From IMG/VR virus record IMGVR_UViG_3300040856_002958, positions 1 through 22,885 of that record: DNA of 22,885 nt; one strand, given 5' to 3'. A program made the position numbers and the translations under genes. Numbering within the stretch: position 1 is the stretch's first letter; every line of letters starts with the position of its first letter. This DNA is from a virus. The notes beneath the pieces were generated by a model. That model was not told the DNA's origin. It did no database searches and was given only the letters and a program-made list of their open reading frames with translations. This document shows, in pieces, positions 1 through 9,552 of the stretch.

Positions 1-3000
1 CCGTGTTGCCCGAGTAGTCTATGACCACCGTCCTATGGTCTGGTGTGCTGGACACCTGGTACACCGCATTGAGGGTTGTCTCCTCGCTGTTGCTGATGGC
101 GAAGAAGTCGGCCTCCGCTGTTGGTGATGCACCAGACAGACCGTGTGATCCTGTGAATGTTATCTCCAACTGTGAGGCGTTGTTTATGGTCCTCAACCTT
201 GCGATCTTGAAGTTGGCCACGGTCAACCTGAACACGTCCCAGTCCCTGTTGAATTTGTTTGCGACCCAGATCAGGTCATTGGCCGTGACCCTGTTGACAT
301 CTAGGTTGAAGAGGTCTGTTATGGTGAATGCCGTGTGTTGTACTTGTCGAAGTTGAGGATATCCGGCGGTGTTGTACACCTGTGCTGTGTCTCTGTCAAC
401 TCCTGACTGAGAGTAGTCCAACCTACTGAAGGTGTTTGCCGCTGTGTATTCCACTGGTTTGTAGTAAAGGTCTTCCTTGGCCACGTATTCGGATCTTGCG
501 TACTCCCTTGTGCTGTTGGTGTCGTCGAACAGCTCGATGCTCTGTGGATCCGCAGTGATCTCGTCATCACGTAGCGTTATCTGTATGCTCTCTGTGGAGT
601 CTGTGTTTCCGAACCGGCCTGTCCTGATCATCCATTCCGGATACATGTCAAGTGTGATATCTGATCCCTCGTACTTGGCCTTCAGTATCTTGTCTATGGC
701 GTTCTTGGTTCCTTTCTCACGGATGTAGCCCTGGTAGAACTTGTACTGTGACACGTCATTGACGAACAGGTTCTCCAGGTAGTCCCTGCTCTGGTAACCG
801 ATCAATCTCTGTGCCAGTTGCTGTTGTGACTCGTCGAAGTTGTTGGATTCCAGATTGTAGAAGTCATTGAACTGCGCTATCTTGTAGTCGAAGTTGGGTA
901 GCAGTTGTGGAGCGGGTTTTGCCGACTTCAGCGTCCAGTTCGAAGTTTCGAACACTGAACCCGAGTTGTGATTCACACGCGCCACGTAGAACTTGCCCTG
1001 ATGTTCCACTGTGTCTCCGATCCTGTAGTCAGTGTTGGCCAACCAGTACGTGACCTGTGCGGCGTCAAACACGAATCCAGGTGCGTAGTAATCTCCGTTC
1101 CATCCGGCCGTCTTCCAACCAACCAGTTTCAATCTCGGTTGCCTGAATCCTGTGAATGGGTCATAGATTATGTCAGCGAACACAGTGCTGTTGTCAAACA
1201 ACAGAACGTGTTCCTTCTGCACTGTGTTTAGAGCTATGTTATACAGTCCCACATCCGTTGACTTGATCGCCAACTCAAATGTCTTTCCGATCCTCTTGGT
1301 GGATATCTCCCTGATGTCTATCTTCCTGCCGCCCGCGTCCAACAGTGAGTAATCTCCCGCTAGGTTCCTCAATCTGCCAACTATGCTGTTGTTGGTGTCC
1401 AACTCGAAACCATCGGCGGCCGGTGATACAGTAACCGCAGATCCCGGTGCCCACTCCTGTGTGGTCCAGAACAGGAACTCCCTCACGGCGTTGGCCCAGT
1501 TCAGGGTCTCCTTCAACTCCGTCGAGAACTTGTTGAATCGGAATCCTTGTTCCTCCAACCAGTGTCCGTAGCCGAACAGGAAGTCCGCCACGTCCTGTAT
1601 GGTGTCGAACACGTGACCGTATGGTATGGTCTGTGTGGTCTCCTGGTAAGCGTTGTACTGTGCAACCGCTTGTGATCCTGTCACGGACACCGACTTGTTG
1701 GTGGTGGTCTTAACAGGATAATTGAAGTTGAAATAGGGTTTAGTGGTCGAATATCCTAACACCTTGTAACCACCTAGGAGAGTTGAACCATCCTGGCTTA
1801 CGTCGGTGTTCTTCTCTATAAGCACACCTGAATATTGGAAGCTCTCCACTGGGTTGGATGTCCTGAACAGGATCTTGTAGTTCTCGTCGGGTATGAATTT
1901 TGAACCAGAGGTGGACCCTGGGGAAACGGAATCAGTAAGAACCTTGATGTTGTCCTTGTCTGTGAATCCGCCCAGTTTATAGGCCAACTGTACTGTGAGT
2001 CCTTTCATCTTGTCGTAGTAGAAGGTCTTTGGATCTAGGTTACGTGAAATCAAATAGTTGACCACGAACGGTTGGTATCCCGCCGTCTGGTATCTGGTTG
2101 TAACTCCCGTTGCTGTGTCAGTCTCCGTTTCTAGGTGGTACTTGGCAGTTGCCAGCGTCTTCCTGATCCCTGTCAGGGTGTAGATCTGGTTTCCGGCTGT
2201 GTTAGTGGTGATCCTAGAAGGATCAAACAGATTACTGAATAACCGGGCCGGTTTCGTGAGGGCCAGTGTCTTCATCACTGTGAATGGATACGCACTCGAT
2301 CTGCGCCATGCCGTCTCTGCCGGTGCTTGGTCTCCAAACTTCCAAGCGGCCTGCCTGCCTGGTATGTCAAAATTGTCTATCAATCCCGCCGCTATAGGAT
2401 CAAGCAGGTTACCGGATGCATCCACGGGTAGGTAATTCCTGATCTCTGGTTTTCCGTACCTCCCTGGTTCCGTGGCTATCCTGTTCCATAAAACATCGTT
2501 GCCTGACGTGTACGGTGCGGTGCCATATGTGGCTTCCCAATCAGTGGGCTTCTCGGAATGTCCCAACATCTCCCATGGTCTCACATGTGGTGCGTCCGTG
2601 TCATAGAAATACTTGTAGATCGCCCTCCAGTGTCCTGGCAGTTTTTGGCCTGTCAATCTATCAGTAGATTTTGCGTAGTTGTAGGTGAACGGCGACCCCT
2701 CTGTGAAAGTGGTGTTGTTTATGTATTGCACATTATTGCGTCCGGCCCACACATAGAAGTCCGGTGATATCACACTGTCCACCTCGGCCAGTGTGTAATC
2801 GGTTGTGGTAAAAGCACTAGGCAAGACGTCGTGAATGTCTAGCAGTGTTGAATCAAACTGGACTTTTATATTGTTGTATATCCTCTTCTCCAATTCCAAG
2901 ATAAGATCATCTCGCTCATCACCGTAGGCTTTGATTATAGATCCGTCGTGTCTCCTTATCACTGTGGTGTTGATAAGATAGGTATCATCTGTGAATATCT

Positions 3001-6000
3001 CTGGTTCGAATTTTGGATACATTCCCTGTTTGGTAGGTGTCACTGGCATGTAACTGCCCGTAGTGTCGGCGTAATCTTTTATAACAATCTCGTCACCTTC
3101 CTGAAGCGTGGCGGTGATATCGATACTGTCGTCTTCAGTGCTGAACGTGTAGTCTGTGCCTAGCAACAACTGTGTGCCATTGAGATATACATACACCGCC
3201 CTGTTGCTTAAGGTAGTGATACTGTGTTGGGAATCTATGGCGTACTCCGTCTGTGATGCGCCCTGCACCGTGTAGGTCCTAGTGGAAACGTTCTCCCCCC
3301 AACCCACCATGTCCTCGTAGAAGAATGGGAATGTGCTGTTCTTGCCTTGGTTTATGGCCGATATGATCTCGTCAACCCTGTCAGCGGCCACTCCCTCGTA
3401 AGCAGTTCCGGTGGCGTGTGTCAGGAAAGAATTATACCATTTCTCATACTCCTGATTCGCGTAATCGATAGCGGTGACGAAATTGGAGTCTTGGTCTATA
3501 AGGCCGAACACCGCTGGTAGCAGTGGCGCCTCGTGCTGGTGAATCGTCCCGCCCTTGAGCCTGGCGTCGGGTTTGTCTCTTAGGTTCGAGACCCCCGGGA
3601 TCGCACCCGTGACTTCCTGGTTCTTGTCTAAAATGTCTCTGACGTGGTTCAATACCTGTCCCAGCGTGAATGTGCCCAGTTGTTGGTTGAGACTGTTGGT
3701 GGCCAGGTTCTCGGGCAGTTCATATATGCCCTTGCCTGAGATTTTCTGGGCACTGCTGTAGGTCGCAAACCTTATCTGGTCATTGACTGCGAGCTCATCA
3801 ACGAACCTCACGTACCTGTTGGTGGTGCCATTCACTAATGTGTAGTCTGTGCCTTGAGTCATCCTGTCACCGTTCACAGACACGGATACCTCTAGGTCAG
3901 TCAGCGCGGCGGAATTCTCGTAAACGTCTATGGGAAACAATCTCTTCTCCGTGTCGTCCACTATGCGGGTCCTTATCACGCGCTGTCGACTCTCGTTGGT
4001 CCTTTGTATCCATGCACTGCGTGAGTTGTGAGTCTGCCTGCCCGTGGTGTAGTGCAGGTGTCCCTCTGCCAGGTTCTTGGTCAGGGTCCTCGACCCACTC
4101 TTGTAGGTGAACGTGCCTGAAGTGTGGTCTGACTCGAAAACTATGTCTCCCACGTTGTTGATGGTGTTGTACTTGACCCTGATGCCCAAAACGGTGTCCA
4201 CGGGCGCCGTGTCGCTGGTCGCGTACTTGAACACGGTGGCTCCTTGGAACGAGCTGTTTGGGTAAGTGGTCTCGTCATTGAACGGGGTATGGTCATTGTC
4301 CCACATGCCGAACAACGGCTGTTGGTTCACACCGGTCTTCTGCTGTGCCTCCGTCCAGGCCTCCGTGGTAGCGTCGTAGTAGAACGTCTTGCCCTGATTG
4401 ACTGTGCCGAACTCTATGAACACGCTGTCCTTGTCTGTTGGCGTGGCGTCCGTGGCCTCCGTCAGTGCTATCTTCTGCGTTGAGTCTCCTGCTGTGACGA
4501 AACTGACGTCGTAGATCTTGTTGCGCACTATGGGATCGGTGTCAGCGGCGAATATCACCCGCATGCCGTCCGCCAGTGCTATGCCATCTATGATGTAACC
4601 GCTATTGTTCACTATTGTACTGAAAGCGTCCGTGGTAACCGTGTCATACAATGTGACCGATCTCTTGGCCACCGTGCCATGGTTGAACAGGGCAAGCCCT
4701 GAGTCGAATTCTATGATGGGTCTCTTGGCACGGTCATCCTCGTTCAGCACCGGTGTGAACCCACTTACACGTGCGGTCTCCTCTATCACGCTACGGTGGA
4801 ACCACCTGTTGTACCTCGACCAGGCGTTCTGGTCCCGGCTGTCGCGCTTTATTGTGATGTAGTCCTTAACATCAGGCGTGTAGTAGGCCAGAGCGTATGG
4901 ACGTGTGTCATAGGCTACTGAATCATAAAGGATTGTGGTCTCCGTGGCGTAACTAGCCGGAGTGATAAGATCCTGCACATCTGTCAATGTTATTGCGTCG
5001 CCCACTCCTTCCACATAGTATTCTTTTCCTTGGTAGGTGGCGGCAACCAGACTGCTAGTAAATTTCACTTTCATGCCGTTGGAAAGGTCCAGTGTCCTCA
5101 GGCTGTAGTTCTTGGCACCTATGATGTCGTCTTCCGGGTCGATGGCTGTTGTGGCAGTGGCGTCCTTGATCTGCAGTATGCCGTACATGGCATCATGGTT
5201 GCCACACTGGTAGTACAACGTGTCTGGTGCTCCTGAGGTGGGCACAGTGAATGTGACCACGCCTTCGTCCTCGCCATTGTTGGTGACACCTGTTGAATAA
5301 ATTGTTGAGGTTGATCCGTCCTCTGACACCTTGCTCTTGTAGGGCTCCGTCATTATCCAGAACGGATGTCCCTTGGCGTTGACGTTGAACCTATAGGTGT
5401 TGCCCCTGTACAGTGTCAGGATGGGATTGTTCTCGTTCTCCCTGTGCCTGAACTCATATGCGGCCTGGCCCACGTTGGTCACTGTGTATTCAGCCACCGC
5501 GCTTGGTCCCACGGAATCGATCTCTATGGCGCTTGGTCCCTCGGGCATCCAGTAGTACTCCCTGTAGTTGACCAGTTTGTCATAGTCTATGGCGGGATTC
5601 CAACTGTACACGGTCTCCTTGTTGAGCCTGTCGTGGTTGTTAACCTTGCCTCCCAGGTAACGGATCTGGTTGATGTAGTCGTCGTACGTGCCTGTGAATT
5701 TGACCTGGTCCTCGGGATTCACCGAGGTTGTGTCCCTGTCCGTGTATGTGACCGATGGTTCCAACTGGTATGCGAACCTGTTCCTGCTGGTCGCTCCTAT
5801 GTATCTATCTGTGATTTGTCTAGTGTATGCGTCTTGCCTTCCTATGAATCCGTCCAGCCTTTCCAGTTGGCCCTTCTGTACAAGTGTGTCCAATGTGCTG
5901 GCCAGGAAACGTTGGTTGGTGTCCGTACGATAGAACGCTGGTAGGTGTTGTACCGTCCTACGGTATTCGTTGTCACCCTGCTGGACGACTTCGTTGTTGG

Positions 6001-6028
6001 TCAGTGCGTTGGTTGGTTCGTCAGCCAT
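1..6028 (-). CDS. 7: gp7-like baseplate wedge protein, giant, partial (3' end outside window)
   Basis: Reading the minus strand from ATG at 6028, the frame stays open to the left edge: 2009 complete codons without a stop, so the C-terminus is missing. The start overlaps the gp6 stop as TAATG, with AGGA just upstream. Position directly after gp6 is the T4 gene order for gp7, the wedge protein that clamps gp6/gp53/gp25 together. Residues about 1760-1780 contain FYQGYIREKGTKNAIDKI, which resembles the FYSTKGIEASYKFL segment near the C-terminal third of T4 gp7. Around residue 1147 is a PHVRPWEMLGH segment. Residues about 195-290 look like an inserted cupredoxin domain (separate entry). T4 gp7 is 1032 aa, so this protein is at least twice that length. 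The gp7 assignment rests on synteny plus one weak segment; other baseplate or fibre-attachment functions may be fused in. Confidence 0.7.
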   Translation of the reverse strand, partial: MADEPTNALTNNEVVQQGDNEYRRTVQHLPAFYRTDTNQRFLASTLDTLVQKGQLERLDGFIGRQDAYTRQITDRYIGATSRNRFAYQLEPSVTYTDRDTTSVNPEDQVKFTGTYDDYINQIRYLGGKVNNHDRLNKETVYSWNPAIDYDKLVNYREYYWMPEGPSAIEIDSVGPSAVAEYTVTNVGQAAYEFRHRENENNPILTLYRGNTYRFNVNAKGHPFWIMTEPYKSKVSEDGSTSTIYSTGVTNNGEDEGVVTFTVPTSGAPDTLYYQCGNHDAMYGILQIKDATATTAIDPEDDIIGAKNYSLRTLDLSNGMKVKFTSSLVAATYQGKEYYVEGVGDAITLTDVQDLITPASYATETTILYDSVAYDTRPYALAYYTPDVKDYITIKRDSRDQNAWSRYNRWFHRSVIEETARVSGFTPVLNEDDRAKRPIIEFDSGLALFNHGTVAKRSVTLYDTVTTDAFSTIVNNSGYIIDGIALADGMRVIFAADTDPIVRNKIYDVSFVTAGDSTQKIALTEATDATPTDKDSVFIEFGTVNQGKTFYYDATTEAWTEAQQKTGVNQQPLFGMWDNDHTPFNDETTYPNSSFQGATVFKYATSDTAPVDTVLGIRVKYNTINNVGDIVFESDHTSGTFTYKSGSRTLTKNLAEGHLHYTTGRQTHNSRSAWIQRTNESRQRVIRTRIVDDTEKRLFPIDVYENSAALTDLEVSVSVNGDRMTQGTDYTLVNGTTNRYVRFVDELAVNDQIRFATYSSAQKISGKGIYELPENLATNSLNQQLGTFTLGQVLNHVRDILDKNQEVTGAIPGVSNLRDKPDARLKGGTIHQHEAPLLPAVFGLIDQDSNFVTAIDYANQEYEKWYNSFLTHATGTAYEGVAADRVDEIISAINQGKNSTFPFFYEDMVGWGENVSTRTYTVQGASQTEYAIDSQHSITTLSNRAVYVYLNGTQLLLGTDYTFSTEDDSIDITATLQEGDEIVIKDYADTTGSYMPVTPTKQGMYPKFEPEIFTDDTYLINTTVIRRHDGSIIKAYGDERDDLILELEKRIYNNIKVQFDSTLLDIHDVLPSAFTTTDYTLAEVDSVISPDFYVWAGRNNVQYINNTTFTEGSPFTYNYAKSTDRLTGQKLPGHWRAIYKYFYDTDAPHVRPWEMLGHSEKPTDWEATYGTAPYTSGNDVLWNRIATEPGRYGKPEIRNYLPVDASGNLLDPIAAGLIDNFDIPGRQAAWKFGDQAPAETAWRRSSAYPFTVMKTLALTKPARLFSNLFDPSRITTNTAGNQIYTLTGIRKTLATAKYHLETETDTATGVTTRYQTAGYQPFVVNYLISRNLDPKTFYYDKMKGLTVQLAYKLGGFTDKDNIKVLTDSVSPGSTSGSKFIPDENYKILFRTSNPVESFQYSGVLIEKNTDVSQDGSTLLGGYKVLGYSTTKPYFNFNYPVKTTTNKSVSVTGSQAVAQYNAYQETTQTIPYGHVFDTIQDVADFLFGYGHWLEEQGFRFNKFSTELKETLNWANAVREFLFWTTQEWAPGSAVTVSPAADGFELDTNNSIVGRLRNLAGDYSLLDAGGRKIDIREISTKRIGKTFELAIKSTDVGLYNIALNTVQKEHVLLFDNSTVFADIIYDPFTGFRQPRLKLVGWKTAGWNGDYYAPGFVFDAAQVTYWLANTDYRIGDTVEHQGKFYVARVNHNSGSVFETSNWTLKSAKPAPQLLPNFDYKIAQFNDFYNLESNNFDESQQQLAQRLIGYQSRDYLENLFVNDVSQYKFYQGYIREKGTKNAIDKILKAKYEGSDITLDMYPEWMIRTGRFGNTDSTESIQITLRDDEITADPQSIELFDDTNSTREYARSEYVAKEDLYYKPVEYTAANTFSRLDYSQSGVDRDTAQVYNTAGYPQLRQVQHTAFTITDLFNLDVNRVTANDLIWVANKFNRDWDVFRLTVANFKIARLRTINNASQLEITFTGSHGLSGASPTAEADFFAISNSEETTLNAVYQVSSTPDHRTVVIDYSGNT
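5160..5450 (-). other. cupredoxin-like (type-1 copper) domain inside the gp7-like protein
   Basis: Residues about 195-290 of the gp7-like protein read as a plastocyanin-type beta domain. After ILTLYRGNTYRFNV comes H221 in GHPFW, and about 50 residues later YYQC-GNH-DAM-YG gives C275, H278 and M281. A first His followed by a C-x2-H-x2-M cluster is the classical type-1 copper ligand set, here in the compact spacing seen in small phage and cyanobacterial cupredoxin-like repeats. The intervening TGVTNNGEDEGVVTFTVP is also typical of such domains. Seen: all four candidate ligands are present in order. Inferred: copper binding. The fold could equally be a structural beta-sandwich that has kept the ligands. 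Confidence 0.6.
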
Positions 6029-9000
6029 TAGTATCCTGCCCCACTACTGCCGGTGCTTGAACCGGAACCTGTTGTAGTAGAGCCTGATACCGCTGATCCT
6101 GTGGTGGTGTTGGTAGTGGCAGTTGATGTTGATGTGACCACAGTTCCTGAAGCCGCAAGTTGATTGGCTCCAAGCGCTGTTATGATTGACACATCATCAA
6201 CGGTGGCCCCACTGATGAAAATCTCGTCCGCCGCTGAATTAATCTGGAACAAGGACCCAAAACCCTGTCCTGATTGATTTGGCACGATCACTGCTGTCAG
6301 CAGGTCTGGTGCCAATTGGGTGTGTATGTAAGCGGCTAATTCCGTAAAGTAAAAAGTATCTCCGAAGTCCCAGTTGTCCAAAGCGAAGAATTCGTTTATG
6401 GCCTGTATGACTCTAGTTTTTACCACTGCGTCAGTGATATTAGTTTTAGTATTCTTCACCACCTTGAATGTGGCTTGTAATTCCTCGTCGGCATTAGTAC
6501 CAAAAAGTATCTTGTACTTGACCGGATGGTACACTATCTGGTCTGACAGTGATTTCAATGGATTTAGTACTCCCGAGTAGTTGATCCTCAACTGGTCCTG
6601 TGTTGATGTCGCGGGTCTCACACCCCCGTCCTGTAGCCATATCCTGAACAGGTTGTCGTATGTCCTCTCCAGCAGGTAGATGTCAACTATGTTGCTCACA
6701 CTAGGGTCAATCCTAGTCTCCTGGCCGGCGTGATGCTTGTACTGGAAACTGATGGAGCTCCTTCCCCTCCTTGCCATGTAGTCTGTGGTAGTTGATAACG
6801 TGTTGGTGGTTGAGCTGTAGGTTTTAATCACGTCCTCGTCCGCGGCGTAGAAGTAGAACAACTGTCCATCCGTGTAGGTGGCGGTGTTTAGGTTGATGTC
6901 CGCTTCGTTCTCGGTGACCACGAAGTTGGTTGACGCGTATGGTCTGAATCTCTCTATGGCATCGTATGATGTGTATTTCTCAAAGAACACGAATTTGGTG
7001 TTCTCTGACAGAGTGGGTTCTACCACAATGTCAAATATATCAGGATTGTCCACAACACCATCATCATCGTCATCATAGAATCCAACCTTGACCTTCCTGT
7101 TGTCCTGGAAACCATCCGCCTCTGTGACTGTGTCCACCACCTGCCACGTGATAGGATACCCTATGCTGTTGCCTGTTGAAACAATGCTGTTGGTCTTCAA
7201 GATCTTGACCGTGTCCTTTACAGTTTTACCCGTTTGGTAGTCATAAATCTTCTCTTGCGCGTCAAAGTGGAACTTGTTCTGTGACTCTGACTCGAATACG
7301 TAGTCCAATCGTCTATAGGTCACTGTGTAGGTGTTGCCGTCATTGGTGAATTTGAACCACCAGCTGGCGTCCAGATTGGTTCCTGTAGTGTCTCCCGTGT
7401 TGTCGAGGCTGAACACAGAACTGGTGCTGAGATTGGTTGATGTTATCACCTTCCAGGTCTCGGTGTCTATGTCATACCTGAGTCCGAACTCCTCGTAGGC
7501 CTCGATCCTGTCTATGATGTCTGCCTCCAGCGCGTTGGAGAATGATGTAGTGAAGTTGGGTATCACAGCACTGAGAACCGCGCCGTTTGGTATGATGTCG
7601 TTGAGCGTGATTGGTCCGACTCCTGATTCGAGATTCCCCAGTCCGCCGTTGGCTCCGTCAAGCACCACCGCGCCTATTTTGGCCCAGGCCCTGTCCTCGG
7701 CGTTGTCTGTGCCTGATGTCACAAGTGTTTCATTTAAGAACTTCCTGGTGTCTGGTGATGTGAATTTTATGAGCGCTCCTGGTTTGGCAAATTTTAAATT
7801 TGAAGTAGCGTAGTCACCCACGACCAAGGCACCACCTGATGTAAAGTAACCAGTGTTGGTGTTGGTGGATGTGGTTGTGGAATTCCACGTGGCGGTCAAT
7901 GTGCTTAGGTCCTTGGTCCCATACTTAAGGTAATAGAACTGCCTCGCATATGCTTCCTTGAGCTTGGCCTCAACCGATGTGTCTATAGTGGACTGAATAT
8001 TGCTCCTGTTGTTAAAAGTGAATGTGAATTGTTGTGTACTCTCTTCCCTGTACAGGATACCATCCTCGGCGAACACAGAAACGTTTGAGTACGCTCCTGT
8101 TGGATCCAGTATCTCTTTTGCCCTGCTGATGCCCGATGCCGATCTGTTGACCGATCTAACCTTGACGATTTCTTGCGATGCTGAAAGTGGGACCACCTGG
8201 TAGTCCTCTGCTGTTATCATCCTGTTCTGTGAATAGTATACCTGTGCGGCTTTCTCCCGGATGCTGTCATTTGACTCGGTGGCCGCGGCGTTGTACACGC
8301 TGGCCTTGAGGCTCATGGATATGGTCAGGGTCTGTTGTGCGCCGTTGGCGTCGGTGTATGGCACCGACACTTGTATGTTCTGCATGTCAGCAGGCTGTAT
8401 GGCGTACTTGGCATTGTCACTGATCCTGTGGTATGTCCTGAACGAACCCAGTGGTAAGTTTGAGAAGTTTCCATCTCCAAACACCAAATCAATTGCGTCG
8501 TTATTTTTTGTAACTACATTGTAGATGTTTCTTTCCGAAGCGGCTAAAGAATTGTATATCGCGTTGTTGCCTGTCAGCGAAGGAACCTTGGCCCACTTCT
8601 CTGCTATCTGTCCAAACTGATCTAACTTGTACAACCAAACATCTGTGTCGTTGACGTTCGATGCCGCTATGGATCTCACGTAGTTGGTCACTGCCGTGTC
8701 CACCGTGAAGTCCGCGTACTGCATGGCACCTTGCTTGAACAGGAAGAAGAATCCTGTGTTGTTTGAACTGTCACCTGCGCCGTCTGACCTGTAGACGTAT
8801 GCCAATCCTGTGCCTGGGATTGGATCTGATTCATATATGGAATCTGAATTATTAATTGTAGTAGGCACTATCTCGAACTGCCTGCTGATGCCTCCCACTG
8901 ATTTGGTGTACTTGAACAGAGGTAGGTCGGTCTGGTTTGAACTAAGTGTGTACACCTCCGTGTCTATTCCGCCTATGGATCCCGACTCCCTGGGATTTCC

Positions 9001-9510
9001 GAACAGTTGTCCGGTCTGGTTGGCCGCATTCAGTATCGCCGTGAACTGTTCCCTGTAGTTGGAGTTGGCTGAATCGTTCCAGATGATGGTCTGCGTGGCC
9101 AGGTTTGTGCCAGTCGAATCCACCACGTCCTGTGTTGTTGAAATAGAATCAATTTTTAAAAGTCCTGTTGCTGGTTTATTTCTTTTGGCGTTGTAGTTGA
9201 TCAGCCTCGCCAACCTAAGGACACTATTCCTTCTCTCCGCGGTCTCTAGGAAGTTCTCTCTGGCGTTGAGGTCCACCCTGAACGATAGCGCCTGTGCTAT
9301 GTAGGCTATGAGGTCTATGAGCGCCACATACTCAGAGCTCTCAACGAAGTCGTTGAAATCATCCGGGTAGTTCTCCCTGAGGTATGACACCATGGTCCTC
9401 CTCAGCGTCTCGAAGTCGTAGGATTTGAAATCTGCCTGTTGGAAGGCCTGGTAGATCTTCCTCCAATCCTCCGCGACTAGTAATCTATTTTGTCTGTCTG
9501 TAGTGGCCAT
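6028..9510 (-). CDS. 6: gp6-like baseplate wedge protein
   Basis: Predicted 1160-aa baseplate wedge subunit, the gp6 dimer that links neighbouring wedges into a ring. The N-terminus (LRENYPDDFNDFVESSEYVA... LIDLIAYIAQALSFRVDLNA) and the following ARENFLETAERRNSVLRLAR segment are typical of T4-type gp6 proteins. The gene lies between gp25 and the gp7-like gene, as in T4-like phages. It is clearly longer than T4 gp6 (660 aa), with the extra length in the C-terminal half. Residues 813-824 form an Asp-rich calcium-loop-like motif, and the last ~40 residues are a Ser/Thr/Gly tail. The start at 9510 gives MATTDRQNR; no Shine-Dalgarno is visible in the 42-nt gap before it, but a late-promoter-like CATAAATA is. 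The stop overlaps the next start (TAATG). Confidence 0.88.
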   Translation of the reverse strand: MATTDRQNRLLVAEDWRKIYQAFQQADFKSYDFETLRRTMVSYLRENYPDDFNDFVESSEYVALIDLIAYIAQALSFRVDLNARENFLETAERRNSVLRLARLINYNAKRNKPATGLLKIDSISTTQDVVDSTGTNLATQTIIWNDSANSNYREQFTAILNAANQTGQLFGNPRESGSIGGIDTEVYTLSSNQTDLPLFKYTKSVGGISRQFEIVPTTINNSDSIYESDPIPGTGLAYVYRSDGAGDSSNNTGFFFLFKQGAMQYADFTVDTAVTNYVRSIAASNVNDTDVWLYKLDQFGQIAEKWAKVPSLTGNNAIYNSLAASERNIYNVVTKNNDAIDLVFGDGNFSNLPLGSFRTYHRISDNAKYAIQPADMQNIQVSVPYTDANGAQQTLTISMSLKASVYNAAATESNDSIREKAAQVYYSQNRMITAEDYQVVPLSASQEIVKVRSVNRSASGISRAKEILDPTGAYSNVSVFAEDGILYREESTQQFTFTFNNRSNIQSTIDTSVEAKLKEAYARQFYYLKYGTKDLSTLTATWNSTTTSTNTNTGYFTSGGALVVGDYATSNLKFAKPGALIKFTSPDTRKFLNETLVTSGTDNAEDRAWAKIGAVVLDGANGGLGNLESGVGPITLNDIIPNGAVLSAVIPNFTTSFSNALEADIIDRIEAYEEFGLRYDIDTETWKVITSTNLSTSSVFSLDNTGDTTGTNLDASWWFKFTNDGNTYTVTYRRLDYVFESESQNKFHFDAQEKIYDYQTGKTVKDTVKILKTNSIVSTGNSIGYPITWQVVDTVTEADGFQDNRKVKVGFYDDDDDGVVDNPDIFDIVVEPTLSENTKFVFFEKYTSYDAIERFRPYASTNFVVTENEADINLNTATYTDGQLFYFYAADEDVIKTYSSTTNTLSTTTDYMARRGRSSISFQYKHHAGQETRIDPSVSNIVDIYLLERTYDNLFRIWLQDGGVRPATSTQDQLRINYSGVLNPLKSLSDQIVYHPVKYKILFGTNADEELQATFKVVKNTKTNITDAVVKTRVIQAINEFFALDNWDFGDTFYFTELAAYIHTQLAPDLLTAVIVPNQSGQGFGSLFQINSAADEIFISGATVDDVSIITALGANQLAASGTVVTSTSTATTNTTTGSAVSGSTTTGSGSSTGSSGAGY
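6031..6150 (-). repeat. low-complexity Ser/Thr/Gly tail of gp6
   Basis: The last ~40 codons of gp6 encode almost only Ser, Thr, Gly, Ala and Val (for example STSTATTNTTTGSAVSGSTT). This looks like a flexible C-terminal linker. No exact tandem unit is kept at DNA level, so it is compositional rather than a true repeat array. Confidence 0.6.
7039..7074 (-). other. Asp-rich calcium-loop-like motif in gp6
   Basis: Residues 813-824 of gp6 read DDDDDGVVDNPD. The D-x-D-x-D-G-x-x-D-x-x-D spacing matches EF-hand or thrombospondin-type-3 calcium loops. It is encoded by a run of GAT/GAC codons, seen on the plus strand as catcatcatcgtcatcat. Calcium binding is inferred from spacing only. Confidence 0.45.
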
Positions 9511-9524
9511 ACTGTTTGTACGGA

Positions 9525-9532
9525 TATTTATG
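9525..9532 (-). promoter_or_regulatory. putative phage late promoter (-10) for gp6
   Basis: On the minus strand the 42-nt gap between gp25 and gp6 contains CATAAATA, one mismatch from the T4 late promoter box TATAAATA. Its 3' edge is 14 nt from the gp6 ATG, so a transcript would start with a leader of only about 8-10 nt. This is the only gap of any size within the baseplate operon. Confidence 0.5.
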
Positions 9533-9552
9533 TGATAGATTATCTACGTATA

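Noticed and set aside
5366-5944. 192-codon open frame on the plus strand
   Set aside because: It lies wholly antisense to the gp7-like gene, has no RBS, and its product is a low-complexity Val/Cys-rich string. It reflects the codon bias of the true gene.
7055-7078. Trinucleotide (cat/cgt) microsatellite
   Set aside because: Explained by five Asp codons in the gp6 calcium-like loop. It is too short and imperfect for a repeat array.
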